Shown in pieces: positions 33,487 to 44,671 of a stretch of 64,000 nucleotides of DNA. The notes beneath the pieces are model-generated. The model was not told the DNA's origin. It saw nothing but the letters and a program-made list of their open reading frames with translations, and did no database searches. Source of the DNA: Platanthera guangdongensis (Eukaryota > Streptophyta > Magnoliopsida > Asparagales > Orchidaceae); contig CM077155.1 in NCBI GenBank assembly GCA_039583875.1, forward strand, positions 4,948,043 to 5,012,042. Direction: 5' to 3'. The translations under genes were made by a program, and so were the position numbers. Within the stretch, counting starts at the first letter, position 1. Every line of letters starts with the position of its first letter.

Positions 33487-33915
33487 TGCAAGGGCTCCTA
33501 TGGGAATCGCTATTGATGACCTGCAAGAAAATCACAGAGAAAAACGGCAATCAAGAGCAAGAGAACTGAAAGCGCGGGATGGAGGTCAAAGAAAACCTAG
33601 ATATATTGGTTTTCTGAATGTGAATAGACACACTCCGTTCCACGAAAGATGAAAAATTCTTCGAACTAAGGTCGACGAAATAAGTTAGGGACAAATAATT
33701 CGTCGAACTCATTCAGAAGAATCGAAAACAGTTCGTCGAACTCCGTTCAACGAAACGTCTTCTGAAGCAAAGTTCGTCGATCTCCGGTCGACGAAGATTG
33801 TTTCCACACACAGAGAATTCCTCGATCTCCGTTCGACGAGAATCTCTCAAACTTTCCTTAAATCGTCGAACTCCGTTCGACGAACTCCGGAAAATTCGTC
33901 GAATGCACACAGAAA
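33487..33915 (-). promoter_or_regulatory. Element D spacer between pol and ORF3 with inverted-repeat cluster
   Basis: About 430 bp between the pol stop (33916-33918) and ORF3. TTCGTCGA ... TTCGACGAA dyads occur at about 33640-33910. This is the same position as in C, although the two families differ in sequence here. I infer a regulatory role, possibly for ORF3 expression. Confidence 0.5.
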
Positions 33916-36900
33916 CTAGGTTAACTCTTCTCCATTAATCATTCCTAGTTGATTTATAAAGAACAGATGAGTTTTCTCATCCAAGAGCTTGGTGAAAATG
34001 TCTGCTCTCTGTAAATCAGTAGGAATATGGATTAAGTTAATTTTCTTTTTGTCTACATTATCTCTAATGAAATGATGTCTTATTTCAATATGTTTAGTCC
34101 TAGAATGGTGAACTGGATTCTGTGATATAGCAATATCACTAGTATTATCACAAATAAGGTTGAATTATTTAAGTTGATACCATAGTCCAGGAGTTGGTTT
34201 TGTATCCATAGCATTTGTGAACAGCAGCTGCCAGTAACAATATATTCTACCTCTGCAGTTGATGTAGACACAAATGTCTACTTTTTACAAAACCAGGAGA
34301 CAAGTCTCATACCCAGGAACTGACAAGTTCCAAAGGTACACTTCCTGTCCACTCTACATCCAGCATAGTCAGCATCTGAGTATACAGTTAACTCAAACTC
34401 TGACTCTGCAGGATACCAGAGTCCTAGACTAGGGCAACTCTTTATATATCTCAAAATCCTTTTTAGGAAAATAAGGTGAGATTCTTTAGGATTCACTTGG
34501 AATCTAGCACAAAGATATGTGGCAAACATTATATCAGGTCTACTGGCTGTTAGGTATAATAGGGATCCAACAATTGCCCTATATTATTTCTGATCTATAG
34601 GTTTCCCTACTGCATCAGAATCCACAACAGCATTGGTAGCCATAGGTGTTTTCATTCTTGAAGCATCACCCATCCCAAACTTCTTAATAAGCTCCTTAGT
34701 TTATTTAGCTTGGGAGAGGAAGATACCATTAGGGAGCTGCTTCACTTGGAGACCAAGGAAGTAGGAAAGCTCACCCATGCTACTCATCTCAAATTTGGAA
34801 TGCATGTGGTCAGCAAACCTCTTGCACAATCTGGGATCAGTAGACCCAAAAATGATGTCATCCACATATATTTGTACAAATAATATTTGGTCCTTATGAT
34901 GTCTAGTGAAAAGAGTTTTATCTATGTTTCCTCTTGTAAATTTATGCTCTAAAAGAAAGCTTGCTAGGGTCTCATACCAAGCTCTGGGAGCTTGCTTTAA
35001 ACCATAGAGAGTTTTATGCAATTTATAAACACAGGAGGGTTGAGTTAGAGAGATAAAACCTGGAGGTTGTTCCACATAAACCTCTTCTTGAACTACTCCA
35101 TTCAAGAAAGCACTCTTGACATCCATCTAGAACACTTTAAATTTTCTGTGAGCTGCATAGGCCAGGAATATTCTAATGACATCCAACCTTACAACAGGGG
35201 CAAAGGTTTGGTCATAGTCTATTCCTTCCTCTTGCCTGTAGCCTTGAGCAACAAGCCTAGCCTTGTTTCTCACTATGTTTCCTTATGCATCTAGCTTGTT
35301 CCTGTAGACCCATTTGGTTCCAATAACTGGGTAGTTATGGGGTCTTGGAACCAAATCCTAAACTCTACATCTCTCAAACTGATTTAGTTCCTCTTGCATT
35401 GCAAGGATCCAATGGGGATCTTGCTCAGCTTCAAGAATGGTGAGAGGTTCAATTTGAGAGAGAAAACAGGCATGCATCAAGTCTTGATTGAGCTGATTCC
35501 TTGTCTGTACACCTACTGAGATGTCTCCAATCACTTGAGATCTGGGGTGATCTCTAAGTGTGACAAGATCAGTTGGTAGAGTTTGTTGAGCAACAGCTTC
35601 TGTAATTAATTCCTCTTGAGGAATGGTATTAGCTGTTGATGGAAGTTTAGTCACTTCCTCTTGGACTTCTTCATCACTTACTTCAGCAACCTGTGGAGTG
35701 GGATGGGTTGATTCCACTTGGTTATGGTTTAGTCCATCCATAGACTCACACAGTGGTGGAACCTACAAGAAGCTATTGGTAGAAATTTCTTTCTCCTTAT
35801 AAGACATGTTAGCTTCATCAAAAGATACATGGACAGATTCTTCAATTTTAAGGGATGATTTATTAAAAACCCTATAAGCCTTGCTTACTTGGGAGTATCC
35901 TAGAAAAATCCCTTCTTCAGCCTTAGCCTCAAACTTTCTAATGTATCTTTTGTTGTTAGTGTGAATATAACAAATACAACCAAACACTTTAAAGTATGTG
36001 ATTTTAGCTTTCTTTCCTTTAAGTAGTTCATAGGGGGTCTTATTCTTTAGCTTATGTATAAGAATTCTATTCAGGACATAGTTAGCAGTGTTTACAGCTT
36101 CTGCCCAAAAGGATAGAGGCATGTAAGCATCTTCCAATAATGTACCTGCAAATTCAATGAGTGTCCTATTTTTCCTTTCAGCAACCCCATTTTGTTGGGT
36201 AGTTCTAGGAGCTGAGAAGCACTGCCTGATACCTTCCTTCTCACAGAACTCATGCATAAGAAGAGACTCAAACTCTGTGCCATGATCACTTCTGATCAAT
36301 GCAACATGAGTAGAAAACTCAATCTATATGGTCCTGAGAAAATCTGTAAGAACCTTGAATGTATCTGACTTAGCTCTCAGAAAGGCTACCCAACTGAATC
36401 TGGAGAAGTCATCAACAATTACTAAAGTGTAAGACTTCCCTCCTAGGCTTTGTACTGCAATGGGTCCAAATAGGTCCACATGAAGCAAATACAATATCCT
36501 AGGTGAATCACTTTTATTAATGGATTTAAAGCTAGTTTTGGTTTGCTTGCCTAATTGACAAGCCCTGCATAGGCTTTCCTTCTTGTAGGGGCCAGAAGGT
36601 AAACCTCTAACAAGGTTGTCTTTAGATAACCTAGATATATTTTTAAGATTTACATGTCCTAATCTTTTATGTCATAACTCATTTTGATTATTAGTGATAT
36701 TGAGTAAGCAAACATCAGTTGTGGCAAAAATGAAATCTACTAAGTATATATTGCCTTGTCTAACTCCAATTAAAACAGTTTGATTTTTATCATTGATAAT
36801 AGAACAAGAGGTGGAGTTAAACTATACCTGATAACCTTCATCACATAATTGACTTATGGATATAAGGTTATGTTTGAGTCCTCTTACATATGTCACTTTC

Positions 36901-37100
36901 CTGAAGGTCACTGCTCCAATTCTTACTGTTCCATATCCTTCTGACTGACCACTCTTTGAATCTCCAAAAATCACCCTTGGTCCTAGCTTGGACTTGTAAT
37001 TGGATAAATTTGCTTTGCTGCCAGTCATGTGCTTGGAGAAACCACTGTCCAAGTACCAGGTCTGACTCACCCTTGGACAGCTCTTCACCTGTACCTGCAA
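33916..37100 (-). pseudogene. Element D pol: protease, integrase, RT, RNase H, broken
   Basis: Segments from right to left: protease with DSGF (C has DSGC; 36822-37100), integrase core with SDHGTEF and the [12 protein letters not shown] block (35763-36299), linker (35358-35741), RT with DVKSAFLNG and YVDDIIFG (34701-35126), RNase H (34278-34529 and 34080-34271), and a C-terminus ending in a TAG at 33916-33918. Stops and frameshifts separate these pieces, for example between the linker and RT and within RNase H. It is more decayed than C, consistent with an older insertion. Confidence 0.9.
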
Positions 37101-37113
37101 TGGAAAACAAATC

Positions 37114-39237
37114 TCAACTGTTCTTGACCCAGGTTACCTTGGGTCCTTGATTTGGTTGAAAGGTAAAGCTAGAAATGACTGATAAAGCAGGTTGAGATTT
37201 ATAACCTAGGGGGTGATATCTCCAAGGTGGAATTACCCAATCAGCTACTGGATTAAATGTTTTATTTGATGATTTAAAGTTTCTATTAGAGAAATAGTTT
37301 ATGTTTGGTCGATCTGGGTTCGACGAATTGTTGTAAGTTCGTCGACCAGAGTTCGACGAATAGGGTTGAGATCAACGACCTCCGCTCAGAGAATGACCAT
37401 AGTCATTTTCTGCGCCCCAAGTTCGTCGACCTCTGCTCGACGAACCATACACAATTCGTCGATCGCAGTTAGACGAGTAGTTATATCTATAGTTTGCGTT
37501 CAGCGTTTGTTGATCTGGGTTCGACGAACTGGCTACATTTCGTCGATCTAAGTTCGACGAATGCTGCTGAACTTTGTTTTTATCAGCTGTTTTCTGTTTT
37601 TTGTTTCTATTGTCTAAGGGTTTTGAATTGTTTCCTGACATGGGTTTGTCTATTAATTTTTCTTTACCCTTGGTAGTAATAAATTTGATGGGGGTTGTGA
37701 GAATGTTTTTCTTTATTATGGGGGGCAAACTTGATGAAGCACCCAAGCCCAGCTTGCCATTTAATCTGGCATTCACTGTGCTTGTGATGTCCATCAGCTT
37801 GAGGCTTCTCCCATTGAGAGATTGCTCAAGTTGTTTGGCCTCACATAATTCAGATTTTAATTTGATTATATGTTCATTAGCTAAAGTCAATTGATCTGTT
37901 AGCTTTATATTTTTTGTGTTAACTGATTCAAGATTTTCTAATCTTTCTCTAAGAGATTTTATTTCCTTTTCTGAGTTTATTAAATCTAAGCACATGGTTT
38001 TAAATTCTGCTTTAAATGAATCAGAACTAAAGTCAAGGCTAGAAATAACCTGATCTGCCTCTGAGTCTGAGGTAGCTTCATCTTCAGATTCTCCTTCTGA
38101 TCCACAATTGCTCCTGGAGGCATCAATTGCCATTAGGCACACCTCCTTGAATCTTGCTGCTTCCTCTTCTTCACTTGAGCTGGAAGAGGATGTTTCTTCC
38201 TCAGTGTCACTCCAGGTCTTAGCAACAAAACCTTTATCTTTCTTTTTATATTTGCTAGAGGAGGGTCTGCTGCTGTGTCTTCTCCTGGAGTCCTTATCAC
38301 TGCCCTTGTCCTTTTTCTAGTTTTCTGGGCATTCTGAGATGTAATGCCCAGGCTTTCTGCAGCCAAAACACACAATCTCCTTGGTTGTTGTCTTGTCATA
38401 CTTTGCCTTATCATCCTACCTGGATGATTTCCTTTTGAAGTCCTTCCTTGCCATTTTGTAGAACCTTTTGGCAAAAAGGCTCATGAGTTCTTCATTTGAT
38501 GTTGATGTTTCATTTTCTTCAGAAGCTTTGAAGGCTATGCTATGCTCCTTTCTGACTGGAGTTGTTGTCTTTTGTTCTGCTGCCTCTCTTGATTTGACAA
38601 GCTGCTCATATGATTTCAGCTTGCCTAGTAGAGATTCTGTTGAAATCTCATTGAGGCTTCTGGCTTCCTTGATTGGCCAGATTCTGGAATCCCAAGAGCT
38701 AGGGAAACACATCAGAATTTTATCATTCACCTCTGTCAAGGTGATGTCCTTATCCAAGATTTTGAGTTCACTGATGATTGAACTCAATCTGTTGTACATG
38801 TCAGCTACAGATTTTGTCTCATCCTTTTTGAAGTTTTTATAGAGGGAGATGAGACTGGATCTCCTGTCCTTTCTTTCATCAGCTGAGGCGGCTACCATTT
38901 GGTTGAGAGAGTCCCAAATGGCCTTGGCTGAGGTACACTCAGCCACCTTCTGGAATATGTCATCTGACATAGTTTGTGTTAAGATGTTCATTGCCTTAGC
39001 ATCAACCATCTTGGCTTTCTTGTAGCCTTCATGGTCCTCTGGAGGAGGCACTGCAGTCATGTTGGTTGAGGTGCTAGTATGAGCTGCAGGGGCTGGAGGT
39101 ACACCTGTTGAGATAACAGAAAAAATATCCTCATCAATGGAGTTCATATATAACCTGATTCTTGCCTTCCAGATGGCAAACTTATTAATGTTGCACACTG
39201 GAGGTCTGATGCTTGCATAATCTTTGTTTTGGTCCAT
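37114..39237 (-). pseudogene. Element D gag, SIRE type, broken
   Basis: The N-terminal capsid part (38416-39237, starting MDQNKDYAS) is followed by a zinc knuckle (C-F-G-C-R-K-P-G-H in an open piece near 38370), an acidic region, a coiled-coil-like Leu/Lys/Glu region (37372-38142) and a tail of Asp-Arg-Arg repeats encoded by TCGTCGA dyads. Stops interrupt at 38416 and near 38317, with a frame problem near 37370. Gag ends at TGA 37114-37116, in the same context as C (W-V-K-N-[K/S]-stop), with protease in the +1 frame. Confidence 0.88.
37310..37565 (-). repeat. TCGTCGA dyad array inside element D gag
   Basis: Several TTCGTCGA ... TTCGACGAA inverted-repeat units, translated in Gag as repeated S-S-N-x-D-R-R-like units. 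It occupies the same Gag position as the array in C (17255-17490). Confidence 0.8.
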
Positions 39238-39356
39238 GTCTGTGAAGAGATAAATTTAATAACAAAGTCAAAACAAACAGATCTAACTTAAGGGATCTTT
39301 GTGGTTCAGGTGTTAGCATGTACAACCAATAAGGTGTGGTATATTAACCAACCTCG

Positions 39357-39367
39357 CTCTGATACCA
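39357..39367 (-). other. Element D primer-binding site
   Basis: The minus strand reads TGGTATCAGAG, two bases from the 5' LTR. Confidence 0.9.
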
Positions 39368-39369
39368 AT

Positions 39370-41081
39370 TGAAAGTGTAGGTTAGATCTGATATACTCTA
39401 GAGGGGGGGGGGGAGTGAATAGAGTATGTTGGTGATTAAAAACTTTTTACGTCTTTTGTTGTACTCCTAGGTGAGCAGGGAAGCAAATGAAATAAAGCAA
39501 ACACAGCTACTATCTAATCACAGACCTAACACAGAGCATAGCCAGAAATAAAAGAAATGAGTAACCAGACGACACAAGAATTTTATAGTGGTTCCCCAAC
39601 CTAGGTACATCCACTCTTCTACCACCCTAGTAGGAATCCACTCAGGTTTTTGATCAGGTGCCTGACACCAATGAGCTTTTGTTCAGGTGCTCAAAAACCA
39701 AACCCTCAAGTCTTTTGGAAGGAGACTTGCAACCAGAAATAATTTTGAAGGGAATTAAAACCCTGTACATGAATTGGAGAGAGGGTGATGAGGTCTTCTC
39801 TTTCTCAAAGCAACTGAGAAGACTTGTGGATTGATGACAGCAGACTTTGCTCCCCCTGAGATCTTGAATTTATCAGGATTGCTGGAGCACTGCTTCAGGG
39901 TGATAGGTCTTCAAAAACCTAGAATGCCTGGACCAGAGAATGCTTTCAGGAACTTCTTTTGACTGATATAGTTTTGTTGTTCTGAGAAAATACAGATGAA
40001 GAAGACTCTTGATATTGATGTGTTGTTCTTCTTCTTCTTCTTGATGATGTTTTCTCTGGCTAAGACTGAATGCTTTTCTTGTATTGTCTGTATCTGTGTG
40101 TTACTCTGTTACTCTTTCTGTATCACTGTGTATTTGTGTTCTTGTTGTCGTTGTTGTGTTGATCTGTATTCTCTTCTTCTCTTTTTCTCTTTTTGACTGA
40201 CTGGGAACATTCGAAATTCGAATGTTGAGCAGTAATTGCAGTCGGCTTAGAAAGGAAGCGGCAATCAATGATTTCCCCAACTGTCCCATGGAGAAACGGC
40301 AAGAGATAATCCAAGATTAATTGCACGTTATAACGGTAGCATCCTGAATCGATCTGCATTAAATGTTCAGGAATCAGCGCCAAGAATCGGGACGAGAAAT
40401 AGAAGAAGACCTAGTCTGGAATCGTCGACCGAAGAACTCAATTCGTTGAGCGGAGTTTTGAGTTCGTCGAGCTGAGCCTGATTTCGTCGAGCTGAGCTTG
40501 AGTTCGTCGAGCAGACAATCTTCATTAGTTTGGACAGACAATCTGCATTCATCGAGCGGAGAACCAAATTTGTCGAGCTGAGAACCAAATTCGTCGAGCT
40601 GAGAACTGTTCTGGACTTAGCCAAAATTCTGCATCCGTCGAGGGAAAACTGGAATTGTCGACCTGAGAAGCTGACAACTTGAGGTCCAATTTCGTCGAGC
40701 TCAGAATCTAATTCGTCGATCAAAGTCTGAAGTAGGACTTAGAGAAATTCTGAAGTTATCCTGACTTTGCTTGAAGTAGAAACCTAGTCTTTGTCGAACA
40801 GAGAGCATAGTTCGTCGAGCTCAGCACTAAGAATTGTCTCAAGATCGTCGAACGCAGAACTCCTTTCGTCGAGCTGAGTTCGACGAACGTCGAACTCATT
40901 TTACTTAGTCTTGAAAACTGATTTGTTTGAGGTCTCTGATGGTCTTGATGAAGGCCGGTCCATCTGGAGTTGAAACCAAGAACTTGACCTAGACTCTAAG
41001 ACACAAACTTGACCCTAACTATACATGATGGGTCACACCCTAAGTCAGTGAACCTAGTCCAAATCAACTAGGGATCCAACA
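39370..41081 (-). repeat. Element D 5' LTR, intact
   Basis: A 1712-bp LTR starting TGAAAGTG and ending GATCCAACA, with TSD TTCTA at 41082-41086. It keeps the unoccupied C target site GAAAC at 40779-40783. Dyads occur at about 40425-40900 and a poly-G tract at about 39402. Confidence 0.95.
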
Positions 41082-41086
41082 TTCTA

Positions 41087-41252
41087 TCATCCTTCCTGGT
41101 AGATACTTTAGTCTATTCCAGTCTAGATAACACTTGAATCACTTGAAAATCTTCATACCACTGAAGGTCTTTTCACCTGCAAGAATTAGTAAAACCTCCA
41201 ACAAAAACAACATAGGGAACAACTGAAGCTATACTAAGTTGAACATATCCAA
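41087..41252 (-). other. Element B 3' untranslated region, second part
   Basis: Continues 6838-7243 after the D insertion and leads into the end of B RNase H. No third ORF is present between pol and PPT. Confidence 0.7.
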
Positions 41253-42832
41253 CTAAAAATTAAAGGTATTGAGCTTTGCTTCATCTAGTGGCTTAGTGAA
41301 GATGTCATCCACTTGCTTGTCTATAGGGACAAACTCAAGACTGTTATCTTCACATTCCACATGCTCCCTAATGAAATGATACCTAATCTCAATAATCTTA
41401 GTTCTGCTATGATATACAGGATTTCTAACAATTGAGATTGTACTAGTAGAATCACAGTACAAATCAGGTCTACTTATCTTGAGGTTATAGTCCTGAAGCT
41501 GATGTTGGATCCACAATAACTGTACACAGCAGCTACCTACTGAGATGTACTTTGACTCAGCTATTGAGATTGCAGCACCGGTCCGCTTCTTGCTACTCCA
41601 AGACACTAGTATTCCTCCCAAGAACTGACAGGTGCCTAAAGTTCTCTTCATGTCCTCTCTGCATCCTGAAAAATCTGCATCTAAATATCCTCTTAGTTCA
41701 AAATCCCTATTTCTAGGGTACCAGAGGCCAAGATCTGGTGTGCCCTTAAAATACCTCAAAATCCTCTTTGCAGCAGAGTAGTGAGATTCTTTAGGGCTTG
41801 CTTGATACGTAACACAAACATATATAGCATATATGATGTCTGGCCTACTTGCAGTAAGATATAGAAGGGAGTCAATTATCTCTCTATACAAAGTTTCATC
41901 AACAGGATTCTCTGCCTCATCTTTGTCTATAGGCGTACTTGACCCCATGGGAGTTTTAATGGTGCAGGCATTATCCATACCAAACTTTTTGATCAACTCC
42001 CTTGTGAACTTAGACTGGGATATAGATAATCCATCTTCAATCTGTCTTACTAAGAGGCCTAAGAAGAACTTAAGTTCACCCATACTGCTCATCTCAAACT
42101 TCCCTTGCATATGTGTAACAAACTTCCTACAAAGGTTGTCATCAGTAGATCCAAAGATTATGTCATCTACATAAATCTGGACTAGAATGATCTTGCCCTT
42201 AGATTTCCTTAGGAATATGGTCTTGTTTATCTTCCCCCTTGAGAGTTTGTTCTCAATGAGAAAGCTAGAAAATGTCTCATAGCATGCTCTAGGGGCTTGC
42301 TTCAGCCTATATAGAGCTTTCTTAAGTCTATACATAGAATTAGGTTAGTTAGGAACAACAAAACCTGTAGGCTGTTCAACATAGAATTCTTCCTTTAAGT
42401 CACCATTCAGGAAGGCTGACTTCACATCCATCTGGTAGACTTTAAATTCTTTGAATGTAGCATATGCAAGGAAGAGTCTGATGGCTTTCAATCTTGCTAT
42501 AAGGGCAAAAGTTTGATCAAAGTCAATACCTTCTTCTTGTCTGTAACCCTTAGCTACTAGCCTAGGATTGTTCTTGATTATAATGACATTTTCATCAAGT
42601 TTATTCCCGTAAATCCATATGACTCCAATGATATTATGTCCTTGTAATTTGGTAACCATCTTCCAAACCTTACATCTCTTAAACTGGTCTAAATCCTCTT
42701 GTATTGCTACAATTCAGAACTGATCTATATTGGCCTCTTCAAATCTCTTGGGCTCAAACTGTGATAGGAAACTTGCATACATTATTATATTAAGACTCTT
42801 GCTTCTTATCACCACTCCTTGGTTTGCATCAC
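41253..42832 (-). pseudogene. Element B RT and RNase H
   Basis: RT N-terminal part (42345-42659, with DVKSAFLNG), then the RT/RNase H frame 41253-42335 (360 codons) with YVDDIIFG, a SRPDI block, D-A-D-F-S-G and the C-terminal FTKPLDEAK. The A-E-[AS]-K-Y Glu and C-D-S-T regions of RNase H are recognisable. Stops at 42342-42344 and near 42712 break the frame. G inserted at 42833 in the integrase-RT linker (after the QIIGD block); the other side resumes at 52991. Confidence 0.88.
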
Positions 42833-43263
42833 TGTGAGAACAGAAAATAGCAGACCAAAAAATTGGAGTAATGTAAACTTTATTATCCAAAAAAGGTATC
42901 AATTACAACGGTATAGCCTCCCTTTTATAGAATGGAGGAGATGACAGAGATTATAATAAAGCAATGTGCGACTAAAAATTTACAAGTATGTGTGGCTTTA
43001 CATAAAGGCAAACCAGACAGGTCATACGGTTAGACAAGCCGGCTAACCGCCCGACAACCAATAAGAGGAGAGAACAACCGCCACAGAGAGCAATCCGCCA
43101 CAGGATACCGCTAGACCACCCGGTCTCCAAGTCGTCTGAGATAAACTGCCAGACCGCTGGGACACCAAACAACAATAGCCCGGCAGACAGGCCGGCAAGG
43201 ATAAACCGCCAGACCGCCCGGTCTCCGAACAGCAACAGACCGCCCGGCCTCCATACTGCAACA
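42833..43263 (-). repeat. Element G 3' LTR
   Basis: A 431-bp LTR with TG...CA ends and a TATA-box complement CCCTTTTATA near 42924. GACCGCCCGGTC-type dyads occur in its right half. Confidence 0.93.
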
Positions 43264-44281
43264 CTCCCCCGCAAGCTGGAGCATCAATATCAATCATGCC
43301 CAGCTTGTTGCAAATGTGGAAAAAGGAAGCGGACAACGGCTTGGTGAAGATGTCCGCCAACTCGTTGTCTGAAGTGACGAACAGAGTACAAATCTGTTTC
43401 TTCAAGATCTCCTCCCGAATAAAATGACAGTCGACTTCTATGTATTTTATTCTCTCATGATAGACCGGATTTTTGCGGCCTTATTATCACAGAAGATAGG
43501 AAGAGGATAGTTGTAGACCTCTCTTAAATCAAGCATGAGAGCCCGTAACCATTTCAACTCACACATGGTCGACGGCATACTGCAATATTTTGCCTCTACA
43601 CTAGACCTGGAGACCACAGACTGTTTCTTTCTCTTCCAACTCACAAGATTATATCCAAAAAACATGTAAAAACCTGATGTTGACTTGCGGTCCCCTTTGT
43701 CATCAGCATAGCTCTAATCAGAGTACGCTTCAACCCTTAGGTGACCATTCTTCTAAAAAAGGAGTCCTTTCCATAGAGCTGCTTTAATATACTCCAATAT
43801 CCTCAGGGCAGATTGTAGATGACACTCCATAAGAGCTTGCATGAACTGGCTTACCTTGCCAACAACATAAGAGATGTCGAGTCTAGTTACCATGAGATAA
43901 ATGAGTTTTCCCACCAGACGTCGGTACCTCGTAAGATCGGATAGAAGAGGAGAGTCATCTGTCCAAGTTTTGTCTACTCCAGCAGCCATGGGACAGCGGG
44001 CAGGTTTAGCACCAGTCAATCCTGCCTCCTTTAGAAGATCAAGAGCATACTTCCATTGGGAATGGATCATGGAGTTGTGCTTCTTATAGATTTTGATCCC
44101 CAGAAAGTATTTCGCGGAGCAAATATCCTTTGTGACTTGGTGTTGACGGAGGTGTTTCTTTATCAATGTTACCCCATCCTGGTAATCACCAGTACGAAGA
44201 ATGTCATCAACATAAACAACAAGAACTACCAGACCAGAGGCGGTTTTCCGAAAGAAACAAGGAGTGATCGGCTGAGCTTCT
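43264..44281 (-). pseudogene. Element G RT C-terminus and RNase H
   Basis: Three open pieces (43753-44166, 43447-43665, 43310-43405) cover the end of RT ([19 protein letters not shown]), RNase H (VSRSSVEAKY, CDNKAA) and the C-terminal D-I-F-T-K-P. Element H inserted just to the right (44282), in RT close to the active site. It is decayed by stops and short deletions. Confidence 0.86.
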
Positions 44282-44664
44282 TGTTAGAAAGTAGCGAAAA
44301 GAAGCGAAAAGTAGAGAACAAGCAAATAAACTTCTGAATAATTGAAATTTTATTATCCAAAAAAGATATCTATTACAAAGGTATGCCCTCCCTTATATAG
44401 AATGGAGGAGAGATAAGAGAATACAAATAAGAGATGTGGGACTAAAAATTACAGGACTAAGCGGACTACACAAGACAAACCACACAAACCGCGCGGTTAG
44501 ACAACAGGGCTAACCGCACGGCTACCACCAGAGAGAAAGCGAAGACTGCCAGGGTAGACCGCCAGACCGCCCGGTCTCCAAGCCGGCTGAGACAGACCGC
44601 CAGACCGCGCGGTCTCCAACCCGCCAATACAAACCGCCAGGCCGCCCGGTCACCAACTTCAACA
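44282..44664 (-). repeat. Element H 3' LTR
   Basis: A 383-bp LTR, TGTTAGAAAG...TTCAACA. A TATATAAGGG box is on the minus strand near 44390. GACCGCGCGGTC palindromes occur at about 44560-44660. Confidence 0.94.
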
Positions 44665-44671
44665 CTCCCCC

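Larger units (their letters stand above)
7244..41081 (-). mobile_element. Element D: SIRE-type Copia with third ORF, itself carrying C and E
   Basis: Minus-strand element with TG...CA LTRs and the perfect TSD TTCTA at 7239-7243 and 41082-41086, 34 kb apart. Without C (8658-20779 plus TSD) and E (21825-31408) it measures about 12.13 kb. Its left LTR (7244-8657 plus 20785-21082) totals 1712 bp, exactly the length of the right LTR (39370-41081). The order from the right is LTR, PBS, gag, protease, integrase, RT, RNase H, dyad cluster, ORF3, PPT, LTR. Gag and pol carry several stops and frameshifts. D and C share LTR start, ORF content and dyad type and are sister families. Confidence 0.95.
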
